DNA from: Dactylonectria macrodidyma
Taxonomy: Eukaryota; Ascomycota; Sordariomycetes; Hypocreales; Nectriaceae
Length of the DNA stretch: 64,000 bases
Direction of reading: 5' to 3'
NCBI GenBank assembly: GCA_020744425.1
Contig: JAGMUV010000004.1
Coordinates: forward strand, 806,001-870,000
The notes under the pieces were generated by a model. The model saw only the letters and a list, made by a program, of their open reading frames with translations. It searched no databases and was not told the origin of the DNA. Position 1 is the first letter of the stretch; every line of letters begins with the position of its first letter. Below, piece by piece: positions 12,691 through 23,816 of the stretch. A program made the position numbers and the translations under genes.

Positions 12691-15631
12691 ATGGACGGAC
12701 AGTATCCCCCCAATGGTGTAAACACGACTTCATCTGGTCAGACTTATCCTTCGCCCACCGCCATCGCACCTAACCAGCTGCAAACCGGCTCTCCCCTGCC
12801 TCAAACTCTTCCGCCGTTGCAACCTCCCGCCTCAGCAATGCAGCCTCTCTACGGTAGCCACCCGCACACGCCGCGGACCCCAGGCACGCCCAACACACCT
12901 GGCTCGAACAACCTCCCCAGCTACCAGCAGACGTCGCAGCCCGGAGGACGCGGTGGGATCTACTCAATGCCCCAGAGCCAGTACCCTCCTCCTCAGGCAT
13001 ATGGCACATCCGGCGCCATGATGCCCCAGGCGACGACTACCGCGTCGCACCCGCAGCCCATTGCACCCGCGCCCGTCGGCGGTAGGGGGCCTCCTGTGTT
13101 GCGCCCGATGCCGCCTGGCGGCATCATGTCCCAACCCGGCGTCTCTTCGCCCTACGGACCTGGCTCGATGATGCAGCCCAACTCGGTTCTTCAGCACGAG
13201 GGTGAGCAGCCTACTCACGTTGTTGGCTCGCAGGGCCGACGCGGTATCCTGCCCAGTGCCCCTGGCCGACCTGCCGCCCCTGCCGCTGGTACTGGCGGCA
13301 CCAAGAACACGGTGATTCCTGTCAAGGACGCCGATGGAAAGTTTCCTTGCCCCCATTGCACAAAGACCTACCTCCACGCAAAGCATTTGAAGCGCCACCT
13401 TCTGCGACGTAAGTATACGCGTGCCTCATTTGTCCGTCATTCGGCTAACGCAGATTTTTCACTTTGCCACAGACACCGGCGACCGCCCCTACATGTGTGT
13501 GCTTTGCCGCGATACGTTTTCTCGAAGTGATATCCTGAAGCGTCACTTCCAAAAGTGCTCCATTCGTCGTGGAAACCCCACCGGAGCGAGCCACTTGTCC
13601 CACCCTCAAGCTCATGTCAAGAAGAATGCCCAGGCCCAGAAGGCTGCTGGTCTTGGTCACGAGGGCGACCTGAACCATCTTAACGGTCTTAGTAACATTC
13701 AAGGAGACAACATGGTTCACCCCTTTGGCATGGTTCCCGTCCAAGACGGCATGAACAACATGGCTGGAGACCAGAATCATTTGTCGCGATCTAGCTCGAT
13801 TGGACGCCTCGACAACGGTAACAATGCCGACAGGCGCCAGATGCCTGTCATGGGTGCCTCGCAGCCCTACGGCGCCGACGTCTCGAGCTCTATGCAGCAG
13901 CAGCAGCTCCCTGGCTACAGCATGCCCCCAGGTCAGAACGGAATGCCCATGTATGGCAATTCAAACCAAAACCAACAATCTGGCCTTGATTGGTCTCAGA
14001 TGTTCCAGGCTGGTGCGCATCAAACCTACGTCAACACTTCTTTCATTCCTAATCTTGGACAGACGCAGATCGCAACCAAAACCGAGCCTAATGCCGAGCC
14101 CGGAGCGGCTGGCCCCAGACCCAGCGACCCCCTGATTTCGAATTGGGGGATGCCATCCCATCTCCAAAATCCATACAACCAACTCTCCGATCAGATTCTT
14201 AACTTCTTTTACCCTCCTAATCAGGCGATTGACCCCCAAAGCGCGGGGATGAACCTCTACTTCACACCCGACAATATCAAAGATTTCCTGGACAAGTACA
14301 CTCATTTTCACATCCACGTCCCCATAATTCATGTCGCTACTTTCAAGATCATGGATGCGTACACCGGCTTACTTGCAGGCATGTGTTGTATCGGTGCTTG
14401 CTACTCTGACCGCGTTACGCCATCTAATGTCCGCGAAATGATGGATTTCCTGTGCGTTGCGCTTCAGCGCGACTGTCAGGTGTTCAAGCCTGACCTGCAG
14501 ACCTCTCAGCTATGTGTCGCATCTCGCAGCGATGTTGAGGAACTCCAAGCGGTCATGTTTTTGTGCATTCTTTTGATCTGGAACGGTACTCCCCAACAAC
14601 GGGACCGGGCCCGCCAGATTCATCCCTTGCTCGCGTCCTGCGCGCGGAAGTTCAACCTGTTTCACTCTTCAGATGACTTTTCGATGACTGAACTCGTCCG
14701 GGATTTCGACTGGGAATCGTGGATCGACAATGAACGACGCAACCGCTCCATGTTTGGCATTTTCCTCTGTGACACTGCGATGGGGCTGTATTTCAATGCG
14801 CATCCTCTTTTTGACGTGTTTGAAATGCACTTACCCCTTCCTGCAGACGACGCGGCTTGGGATGCCAACTCGGCAGAGGACTGTGCCTCCGCGCTAGGCC
14901 TCAGAGGCCCAGATGCTGCTCGTGAGAAAAACGCACATGGCACTCAACGGGTGAAACAGCCAGAGATGGATTGGGCAATCAAGGCGCTTCTTCATTCCTC
15001 AATCCAGATCCAACCCGGAAGTACCAACCTCTACGGCAAGTTCATTTTGATCCATGGCATACTGGCTTTGATCAGAAGGACGCAGTTGGAGGGCGCGGCA
15101 CAATTTTCAAACTACGGAACCCCGCCTCCAAGTGATTGGATGACGCCGGCAGGAGTCCACGGCAGGGGTTCTCCCATGAATGGGGCATCCCATAAATCTG
15201 ATCCGCAGAGCCTCCAAGCACTCAACTTCGCGCTAGACAAGTTCAAATCGAATTGGGATGTGGATATGTCTTCACAATTTCCACCAACAATACCCGCGCC
15301 AAACAATCCTCGGCGACATGGGTTCTCACGGGATGGAATTCACTTCTACTGGTTGGCAAAGTACATGCTTCAACATACTCGTACCGCCGAGCTTCAAATG
15401 CCTTCTGACGCACGTTTTATGCAAGTCATCCAGCTCTTGAAGTCGGTTAGGGCCTGGGTTATGTCGGACGGAGCATCGAGAGGGGAAGAGTTAGGATCAA
15501 TCGGAGAGATTGATGAGCACTTTGGGGCTATGGATTTAACACTTGAGATGGCAAAGATGTTCACACCGCTCCCGCAGGTGGTAGTGGATGACGCTGGGAC
15601 GGGGTCTGTCAAAACGGCTGGCATACCTTGA
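12691..15631 (+). CDS. C2H2 zinc-finger transcription factor with fungal-specific domain
   Basis: Probable nuclear DNA-binding regulator; targets unknown. Two exons, 12691-13408 and 13473-15631, separated by a 64-bp GT-AG intron inside the zinc-finger region, give 958 residues. The first 210 residues are Pro/Gln/Ser/Gly-rich, typical of an activation region. Finger 1 has ligands C219, C222, H235 and H240 (CX2C-X12-HX4H). Finger 2 has C248, C251, H264 and C268, so it is C2HC, and is followed by IRRGNPTG. A second disordered segment precedes a helical region from about residue 400 to 900 resembling the fungal-specific transcription-factor domain, including the run VMFLCILLIWNGTPQQRDRA. The start is the ATG of MDGQYPPNG; the frame is open a few codons upstream without another ATG. 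I cannot assign a named orthologue. Confidence 0.88.
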
Positions 15632-16187
15632 TTCTCAAAAGCAAACTGGTGGAGGAGGGGCTGCATTCAGAGGCGTTGCATTTGATTTTGTTTTCTGACT
15701 CACGACATTCGATCGACTCCGATTCGAATTCGTTGTCATGCATCCATGGTCGGTATTTATTGCATTTTCGTCCGAGTATTAGACGGGGGGAGGAGTTGTC
15801 GTTACATTACTAGACATTAGAGAGGGGGGTTGGTCGTACGACTTCATGGCTTGGGCTGGTTAATGATGTTTGCTCCAATGCACCGTTCTTTCGTTAGTGA
15901 GACTCTTGGTGAACAGAATGCTAGAAGGCTGGTGTTTTGACTGTAAAGCAGCTTCTACCTGTAATGAATACAAGTATGAAGCTGACAACAGACTACCTAC
16001 ACGTTGCTGGCAGATTCAGTAACGTAAACGCTCCTTTGCACGATGTATTGAGTCTATTAGCCGCCTCCAGAAGTAGGTGAACTCGGCCACCGCATGCTTG
16101 TCATTTGACTCAAAAGCAAGTTGGGTTTGGTTCGCGGAAGGACGCTCCCTTCAACGAAACTTCTCCGTCCCGATTTGAAGCATAATC
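15632..16187. other. Convergent 3' region
   Basis: About 0.55 kb between the stop of the C2H2 factor (plus) and the stop of the 66-residue protein (minus). It presumably holds both 3' UTRs. No coding signal seen. Confidence 0.6.
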
Positions 16188-16465
16188 TCAACGTTCCTGA
16201 CTTTTGTCGTTCTCCACGACCGTAATCTTGGGCGTGTACTGGTTCAACTTGGCCTTATCCTCCTCAGACGCTGGATATTCCTCCTCAACACGGTCAGAGA
16301 GGTACAGGCCAGCTCCTCCCCAGGCGAGGATTGCGACGCCGACTCCAGCGCGAGTCTTGGGAGGAAGATTCTTGAAGGCTCTGTAAAGTGGGGGGAAAGG
16401 CATGTGAGTGAAACGAGTATTGATTGAGCATAGCACCACGCGGAGTTTGTAACTCACGTGAACAT
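16188..16465 (-). CDS. Small single-pass membrane protein, 66 residues
   Basis: Two exons, 16465-16458 (only 8 nt: ATG TTC AC) and 16380-16188, joined by a 77-bp GT-AG intron, give 66 residues beginning MFTAFKNLPPK. A Lys/Arg-bearing N-terminus leads into one hydrophobic segment, AGVGVAILAWGGAGLYL (residues about 15-31), followed by an acidic and polar tail. The layout (short basic N-terminus, one helix, charged tail) is common among small mitochondrial inner-membrane proteins, but that location is inference and I do not recognise the family. It faces the F-box gene head to head with 237 bp between the ATGs, so the two probably share a promoter region. Confidence 0.7.
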
Positions 16466-16702
16466 GGCTCCTCTGGTCTAGGCTGGAGACTGACAGGTTT
16501 GTAGAGGTCGAGTGTCGTGTGAATGGATGGTCGGACGTGAGAGGGAGCAATCAGCCTCGTGAAATTTCAGAATGGCGCTAGTACAACGGTGGGGGTCTTC
16601 GCATCAACGACCCCTCAGTTGAGCGACTTCTCCGCAACAACTTCACCAAACGTCAGCGAGAACCCGCTCGCAAAGCTGACCTTTCCCTTAGCATCCAAAC
16701 CC

Positions 16703-17929
16703 ATGGAGACACTAGGGCTACCTGGTCTCAACGTCGTTCGGCGCTCCGCTCTGGAGCTGTTGCCCGTCGAGCTGATAGTGATCATTGCGATGATGCTCGA
16801 CTTGGTCGATTTTCAAAACCTCCGCCTTTCGTCCAAATCCATAGCCCAGACTGTCCGTCGACTGCTTGCTCTGGAAGAATTCGTTGGCTTGCCTTTCAGA
16901 CCAGATGCACAGCGACTTGCAGATCTGTCCCGAGAACCACTCTTGGCGAGTCGAATACGAAGTGTCAACTTCAGCTTTGCACGTATGAACCATGACAGTG
17001 TCAAGACCCGCAAAATCTATCAGTGGGGTCCGGACGATGCGAGAACTCGACGTTTATCAAGGCTATGGAAATATTACCTTGCCACTCAAGTCTCCAGTGC
17101 TGACAACCCGCATGTGGATATTGGCATCCTTTCGACGGCCTTTCGGCGGCTTGTCAACCTTGACACCATCTGTCTGTCGTGGTCCCAGTGTCCATGGAAG
17201 GATGAAGAGATCAGGAAATGGTTTGATGACGAGGCATCAGTCATGGTGGCCCGGGACGAACCTCTCAACGTCCAGAGCGCCATCTTGGGCCTTTTGACGA
17301 AACACAAAATGCCACTGAAAAGCCTGACAATCGACCCCCTGAAGTACCAGGGCCAATTGCTGCCTTCTATCCACGATCCCCAGTGTCATATCAGCTTTGG
17401 ATCAATCACACAACTACGGCTAGGGCTAGTTGTAGAGGGGCGTGACCAAAAGAAACTCGAAGAGTTTATCATGCTGATGCCTCTTCTTCGCGAGCTTCGG
17501 CTACACTCGTTTCTCGGTCGTTGGATCCCACCAGACCACCGGCTCCTTCCAAACGCCCCCCTTAAGTTTTTAGAGCATATCGACCTCGCTCATATTTCCC
17601 TGGACCTCGATGACTTGGACTCCTTTTTGGAATCGCGCAGTACACTAAAGCATGTCAGCCTCAAGTCCATGCAGGGAGAGGGTTTCAGTAAATTGTCCTG
17701 GGAGCAATTCTTTAAGTCGATGAGCCAACGGAGATCCTTGGACCGCGTGAACATCTGTGGGAATTTCTTCAAGCTAGATGAGCAACAGCAGGCGAAGTTC
17801 ACCACCATATCTGACAGACTCAACCCTCGGCGAGACTTGTCATTCAGGGTAAACGGTGCGAAGCTCGAGAAGTATATCTTGGAAGGTGGTGAATGCCCGC
17901 CTATTACGTGGGCACAGTATCGTCGATGA
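16703..17929 (+). CDS. F-box domain protein, 408 residues
   Basis: Likely substrate adaptor of an SCF-type ubiquitin ligase; substrate unknown. Single exon. The first in-frame ATG is at 16703 (METLGLPGLN); the same frame is open about 48 codons further upstream but has no ATG. The F-box-like motif is at residues about 13-52: ALELLPVELIVIIAMMLDLV followed by DFQNLRLSSKSIAQTV, matching the LP.E....I...L...D....R..CK pattern. The rest has scattered leucine-rich stretches such as ITQLRLGL and LLRELRLHSF, and LEHIDLAHISLDLDDLDSFL with LKHVSLKS, suggesting degenerate leucine-rich repeats. Close to the general fungal F-box family; no orthologue named. Confidence 0.82.
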   Translation: METLGLPGLNVVRRSALELLPVELIVIIAMMLDLVDFQNLRLSSKSIAQTVRRLLALEEFVGLPFRPDAQRLADLSREPLLASRIRSVNFSFARMNHDSVKTRKIYQWGPDDARTRRLSRLWKYYLATQVSSADNPHVDIGILSTAFRRLVNLDTICLSWSQCPWKDEEIRKWFDDEASVMVARDEPLNVQSAILGLLTKHKMPLKSLTIDPLKYQGQLLPSIHDPQCHISFGSITQLRLGLVVEGRDQKKLEEFIMLMPLLRELRLHSFLGRWIPPDHRLLPNAPLKFLEHIDLAHISLDLDDLDSFLESRSTLKHVSLKSMQGEGFSKLSWEQFFKSMSQRRSLDRVNICGNFFKLDEQQQAKFTTISDRLNPRRDLSFRVNGAKLEKYILEGGECPPITWAQYRR

Positions 17930-18482
17930 GAAGAGTGTCACTGAGAGTATTGCTTCTCATATGTGTAAGGTTTATGTAGTTCATTATGCGAATATAACGC
18001 CCAGATACCTGCATGAACAAGGGTCAATGGTATGGTCCGACTTCCAACATTATTGCAGAAATGACGACAACACATGTCAATCCAACAGCCAACTCAAAAC
18101 CAACTCAGAGCGTCGTATCTTAAGCATGGCGAACAAGCCAGAAAATAGTAAAACAGGATAACGACGTGGCAAACGGATGATGTGATGGATAAATGGCTGT
18201 GTTGCGACAGCGATCTCCGCCTATGTAAAAAGCAGGTTTATCGAATGGTACGTCATCGTCCTTATCACGGCTGCGTGTATAAAGCAAAGAGCTGACATTG
18301 AGCAGGTCTACACAATATCAACACTGCTGATTTAAGCTTCTTTTATTTTTTTTCCCCACCATTATTTCAAAAGACACAAGTCGGAATAGACACGTTAAGG
18401 CAGACTGGTACAATCGACACCATCTGAATAAAACTGTTGAAATTCGAAATCCAAGCTATTCCCCACCCCCTCAGTTGTCAAA
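17930..18482. other. Intergenic between the F-box and 95-residue genes
   Basis: About 0.55 kb. It should contain the F-box 3' UTR and the promoter of the next gene. A T-rich run lies near 18341-18354. Nothing else seen. Confidence 0.55.
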
Positions 18483-18981
18483 ATGGACCCCACACTGGCA
18501 TCGATTTTGGCGACCCTAGTCATCCTGGCGACTTTCGCTGCTGGCGGCTATTGGTCTTACCAGAATGGCTACCTTGACCCTTACATCAATTCTATCGGGT
18601 GAGTTCGCGATGCGGTGCCAACTTAGCTGACATAGAAGCAAAGAGTGGCAAAAGCAAAGAGATTGGCTCCCTTGGTGTGCTGCGAACGCGCCAACCATGA
18701 GATGAATGCTGAGACAGTCATGACATAGGGCTTACATGGCGAAAGCCAAGGCGGAGGCTGCACTAAAGGAAGTCCAGGGGAAAGAAGGATTGAAAGCGAT
18801 GGGAGAAAAGACAAACGGTAAACAGCGACTTTGCCTCCCGGGCTACGGGGAAGACTACATGACGAGAGAACACGATGGCTGATTTGTCATTTGAACAGAC
18901 GTGACACAGAACGTCGTAGGATCTGTCGGAGGCGGACTCGACCTTGGCGATGGGGTTGGGGATCTGAAGCACCGATTCTAG
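18483..18981 (+). CDS. Small membrane protein, 95 residues
   Basis: Three exons, 18483-18598, 18729-18817 and 18899-18981, join in frame across GT-AG introns of 130 and 81 bp and give 95 residues. The N-terminus MDPTLASILATLVILATFAA is one hydrophobic segment, followed by GGYWSYQNGYLDPYINSIG, then a charged Ala/Lys/Glu helix (AYMAKAKAEAALKEVQGKEG) and a Gly-rich C-terminus ending LKHRF. All three exons keep a protein-like frame and each junction restores a codon, which supports the model. I believe it is a fungal small membrane protein of unknown function; no named family is recognised. Confidence 0.75.
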
Positions 18982-21900
18982 ACTTGACGAAGGCCGCTTT
19001 GCTAGCCTTTGCGCTAGACTTGAGATTTGAGATGGTAGCACTCTTGTGACATTGTTGTCCTAAAAAAAGCATGGCGTGCATTCATTCCACGACCGCTCGG
19101 ACAATTCTCGTTTGCCACGCAGACGCGGCTTACTCGGGATGTGCTGAACAGGAAGCGATAAACTAGAGGGCTGATGTCTTGCGGCAGCTTTGGCCTAGAA
19201 AGGTGTGCTTGGCATGAAATAGATCATTCGTCGCTTTTGGAGGGATGGGCAGGAGGCGTGAGACATTGGGTGTACTAATGGACATGAAGTTGAGAAAATG
19301 AGACGAGTTATTAAGTGGCACATCGGTACAGATTAGTTCCGGGAGGGATGACTAAAATGGAAGAACGACAGACGAGACATGGGGATTTGCTTTTGGTGTT
19401 TTAGCTCTCGGTCTCAGTGTCAGTGCGCGTGCGACTGTGACAAGTGTGATTGTGACACGTGAGGGAGAAGAGGGCTGGATGGGCGTATCTGGATACAAAG
19501 CAACCAACCAACAAACAATCCTCTCAAGGACTATCAGGACTTAAGCAACCCCGGTGTAGAAGAATTAGGCTAAGGGAAATGAGTGTAACTCACCTCAGGT
19601 AGTATCTGCACCAGCAAGATGCAAGAAGGACAGTTCCTACCATGTAACTCAAGAAAATGAGTACGGTTCACCAACCAAGGGGCATGCCAGAGAGTGCAGG
19701 AAAGTAATAAACCAGCTGTGAGGAGCGTTGGAGATGACCTCCTTTGACTGACAGGGCGGCAATGAGCGGAAGACGCCAGAGCGGACGACGGGGGTCCTTA
19801 GATCTTGCGGGAACTAGCGTCATCCCTGTTTGGAGGGCATTCCTGATTGGGGCTCAGTTGGAATGATGGGGAGATTTAGTATGTAGGGAGAAGGAAGTTG
19901 CGCTGGATGGCGTGTGCTCCTTTACGGAAATACGTAGTACGAATAGCTGCGGTGCACTTCCGTTTATACGGCGTATGAAGACTCAGGAGAGGCGAGAAAG
20001 CTCAAAGACGAGAAACTCGGGGCCGGATGGGATATCACCGACAGTGGAAACGGGATATGCACGTCGAGCTGCAAGCACCATACCTGCAGCATGCAGGGAG
20101 AGCGGAGCAATTAATTATACATAAAATGATACTGCAGGATGAGATGAGACGAACCTGAGAGGATTCTACACCGTACTTGTTCCCCCTCCTACCGAGACAG
20201 AGGCGATTAGTGACAGCAGAAGCATGCACCGCCCATGCGAGTCGTACATACGTTCTACGTAGGAATAGCTAGGATGTTGCTTCGGCCTCCCGCGCCGGAA
20301 ATACAGGGAGTCGAAAACAAGAATAACAACGACTGCAACAACAACAGCAACAAGGTCATGGCAAGGACAAGGGCCTTGATCAACGTATTGCTTACCTCTG
20401 GTTTAACACATCATTTACGAAGTATCCATCCGTCTTGCTGGGTTGTGCACTGGCCCTGCAAAAGAAAAAGAAAAAAAAAAGGACCCAGCAATCCCCAATC
20501 AATCCACCACGAGTGGCTCATTTGCTGTGCCTGGGGAGGGAATTCATTACAACACAAAGGAATTTTACGTTTGTTAGTATATTTTCTTTGTGCTATTTTG
20601 GTGTGCCTACTTGTCTGACTGCCTCATCGGCGTATGTTTTTACCCCTGAAATAGATAACTGGAATGCAAACGAGGGGGGAAAAAGAGACAACAATAGGAC
20701 ACGAGCGTAGTAATCAGAGACTTCTCGGAATGAACCAAAGTAGCCACACTGACGAGCGTCCTTTCACAATTTCCTCCTCTTCGCAGAAGAGGTGACCCAA
20801 GGGAACTCCACCAATATCAGTGGCTTGAACCCTTGGCGACATGTGGCAATGGGGCTTTTGGGTTCCGCCCGACCTTTGGGATGGGATCCCCTGCTTTGAC
20901 TCGCGCGGGTCGTGGCATTCATGAAGCCTGCACCACATATGTCCGTAGAGCCAAGGGGAGGCGAAAGAGGCGAAAGAGATCGACACACGCCTTCTCTAGT
21001 TCTAGTCGTGGTGCTAGTCAGTTGTATCATCATCACCAGCCATACCACCTTTTACTCGTTCTAGATGTCTTTTGGAGTTCGTCGCGGAAGGGATAGCGGT
21101 TGAATCAGGGCATCTTGAGTCAGGTCTTATTGCCCATCAGCGCCTAGAGGTGTGCAACCACTGGTGAATAGACTTCAACGCCTAAAGCAAGACGCCCACC
21201 GAAACTGCAGCGTCGGGTTGTTTCCATATTGGGATTGACTCCCCTTCGTCGTGACAAAACGTCTTTTCCACAGTTCCTGGTATGGAACTGTAAACGACTC
21301 GCAACCTAGAACGTCTTGGTTCTCATTGGAGAAAACAGGCACCTGAAGTTATGGCGCTAGGAGATACATCCGCAGGTCCGCTCAGGGAACTGTTTCGCCT
21401 CTTCCCCTGAGATTGCATTCCAGGTCTACCGTAGAGGAATAGTCTGTTAGTTTTCTTTTTTCCCTTCCTTTCTTTCAGTCCCTTGTCGGCGCTGCATTGG
21501 CAGCAAATTTTGAGCCTGCGCGCGTGCATAGAGCGAGCAGAGGCTCTTGCACCGACGGTTCATCTTGTGGGCGCCGGTTCCGTCGTTGAGCAAAAAAGAG
21601 ACAAAACACACATAACGTCCGTATGTAGATTACTGGGTCAGTCAGTGGGGAGACACAAGGATATTACAAGATCAGTTTGCGTGCCTCGAAGAAAGTGGAA
21701 ATGGCAGAGTGAAACGTGGGAATTAGAGAGGATCGAGGGATACGGGTATTCGTAGTGAGAAGTTTGCCATGTCCGTAGTACAGGAAACGATCTTCGTCCT
21801 TGGTCCGTTCCTTGGTCTGTTAGGTTTTTCTTTTGCTTGCATCATCCTTTTCGTGGAAGCTTTCTGTTGTTCCTTTTTCTTGCTTTCTTTTTCCTGACCT

Positions 21901-23816
21901 CTACAGTCGACCCGGCCTCAGTTGGTTCGTCTTGTCATCGTTGGTCAGTTAGCCTGACGGCCTTTGGTAAGGAAATCCGAGGTAATTGACACAGGGCAGG
22001 ATGGTGATGCCTCTTGCTTGTCTCTTATTCCTTTCTTATTTCCTGCCTTCCCTTCTTCCTCTCTCCTGCCATTCATCCCAGGAAGCACATTCATTCCTCT
22101 TGTCGAGTTTCAGCGCCCTTAAGCCTGGATACGTGCTGGCATGCGGTGCGCGGTACTCTGTTCAGTACCTACCTCATTACTAGACTAGCTACGCACGCAG
22201 GACATACCCTCGACGCAGTACGCGCGCACTGCCACCCACAACGGACTGCATTGCAACCCCCCGCCAGAGCTGCCAACCCTCTTGCACAGTGGCGCCTACC
22301 CAAATCCAGCGGACCACCGCACCCCCCTGCGATCGCTGCAAGTCCGTGGCCCCACGCCCATGCTCTTTGCGTCTGAACATACTGGAGTAGGCGCAATTCA
22401 TGATGGAGACTGGGCCTATTGCGACTGCGACTGCGACGACGGCCTCATCAGCCCGAGGACCGTCCAGACGATGGCGCTCGAGCATCATCGGCATGAGCTC
22501 GAGTGATTTGACAAGTGTATGGGTCAGAAATACACGCAATAGCGCACGAAACTCCACGCACAGCGTTACTCCACCTGTGACAACATCGTCGCCATTCTCC
22601 GAAAACCCAAAAGCTTCGGGGTCAGCGTCGTCGGTATGCCATATCTTTTCCATTGCCATCCCTCTCCACTCTCCACTGCCCCTAGAAGAACTTCAGAGCA
22701 CAATGACCTACCTAGGTGCCTTACCTATCGTCCCTACCTAGCGCCCTGGGGCAAGGCCTGGCCCTGTCCACTCCTCCATCTGAGTGCAATCACATCCCTC
22801 CTTGGTAGCTTTCGTCTGTGCCTGGCCTGAGCCTACCCACCCACCCACCACGGTTTTGTGCGTGCGTGCGTGCGTGACCATGCCGAACCATCCTGCGTAC
22901 AGAACTGCGTACGCCTCCCTCACGCCCTTAGGCTCTTGCGCGGTGCTTTGCTAGCTGCCTTGGTAGGGGTGGCTTGACCCGAGCCCGATCGTCCTCTCCT
23001 CCCCCTCTCCACAATACTTCTTCATCCACACTTGCTTTTCCACTTGCTCCCGTCCATTCCCTTGTTCTCAAGGTCCTCGCTCCATCTATGGCTTGCTCAA
23101 TGGCCCACGTCACCGTTGCTGACACTTTCAACCGTTGCCACTACTAGCAGCACCAGCAACAACCTCATCAATCTCCTCATCCTCATTCTTCCTCTTCTCC
23201 CTTGCCATCGCCCCTGATCTCGATCTCAACCTCGCCTTCGAACTCGAGCTTGGCCAGTCCATCTCATGCCAGTGCGAGCGCCAGCCACAGCACAAACGCC
23301 AGCGCCCAACTCAACGTCCGAGGCCACTACGCCAACGGCACCGGCCGCGACCGTCACGGCCTTTACCTCTGCCACTCCCAGGGATTCCGGGCCCCAGCGC
23401 GCACCAACTCAACTCGCAGTAGTAGCTTGAAGCCTGCCCTCCCGTTGTCGCCTCCATCCGACTCCAACACCAACGCCGTTGCTTCCGCCTCAGTTTCCAC
23501 GCCAGCGCCATCCTTCAACTTTTCAACCACCACCTTCGCACCTCCCTCCCCTTGGACACCGGCGGCAACAGATTCAATCTCTACTACTGTCACAACAACT
23601 CCACCATTGCCGTCGGCATCACCGTCACCGTCATCTTCCTTTCACTCTTTGAGAGCAAGCCTCAATAGACTCAGCTACAAGAGCAACAACGACGTCAGCC
23701 TCAGCAATAGCGCATCCGCTGTCCCTGGCGCACGGAACCCCCCGTCTCTCCCCGTCCTCTCTGTCGTGCCCCCGCCTGGCCAACACAGAGGCGACGGAGA
23801 GACAAGACGGCCGACC
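18982..23816. other. Gene-poor interval upstream of the SYLF gene
   Basis: About 4.8 kb. From 18982 to about 22300 I see no convincing gene in either strand. At 22397-22741 an ATG frame (METGPIATATATTASSARGP) is Ser/Thr/Ala-rich and could be a leader exon or chance. From about 22640 the DNA is C/T-rich and reads as the SYLF gene's leader, with TACCTA/TAGGTA motifs at 22707-22742. An open frame without ATG from 23149 runs into the SYLF CDS. Confidence 0.5.
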
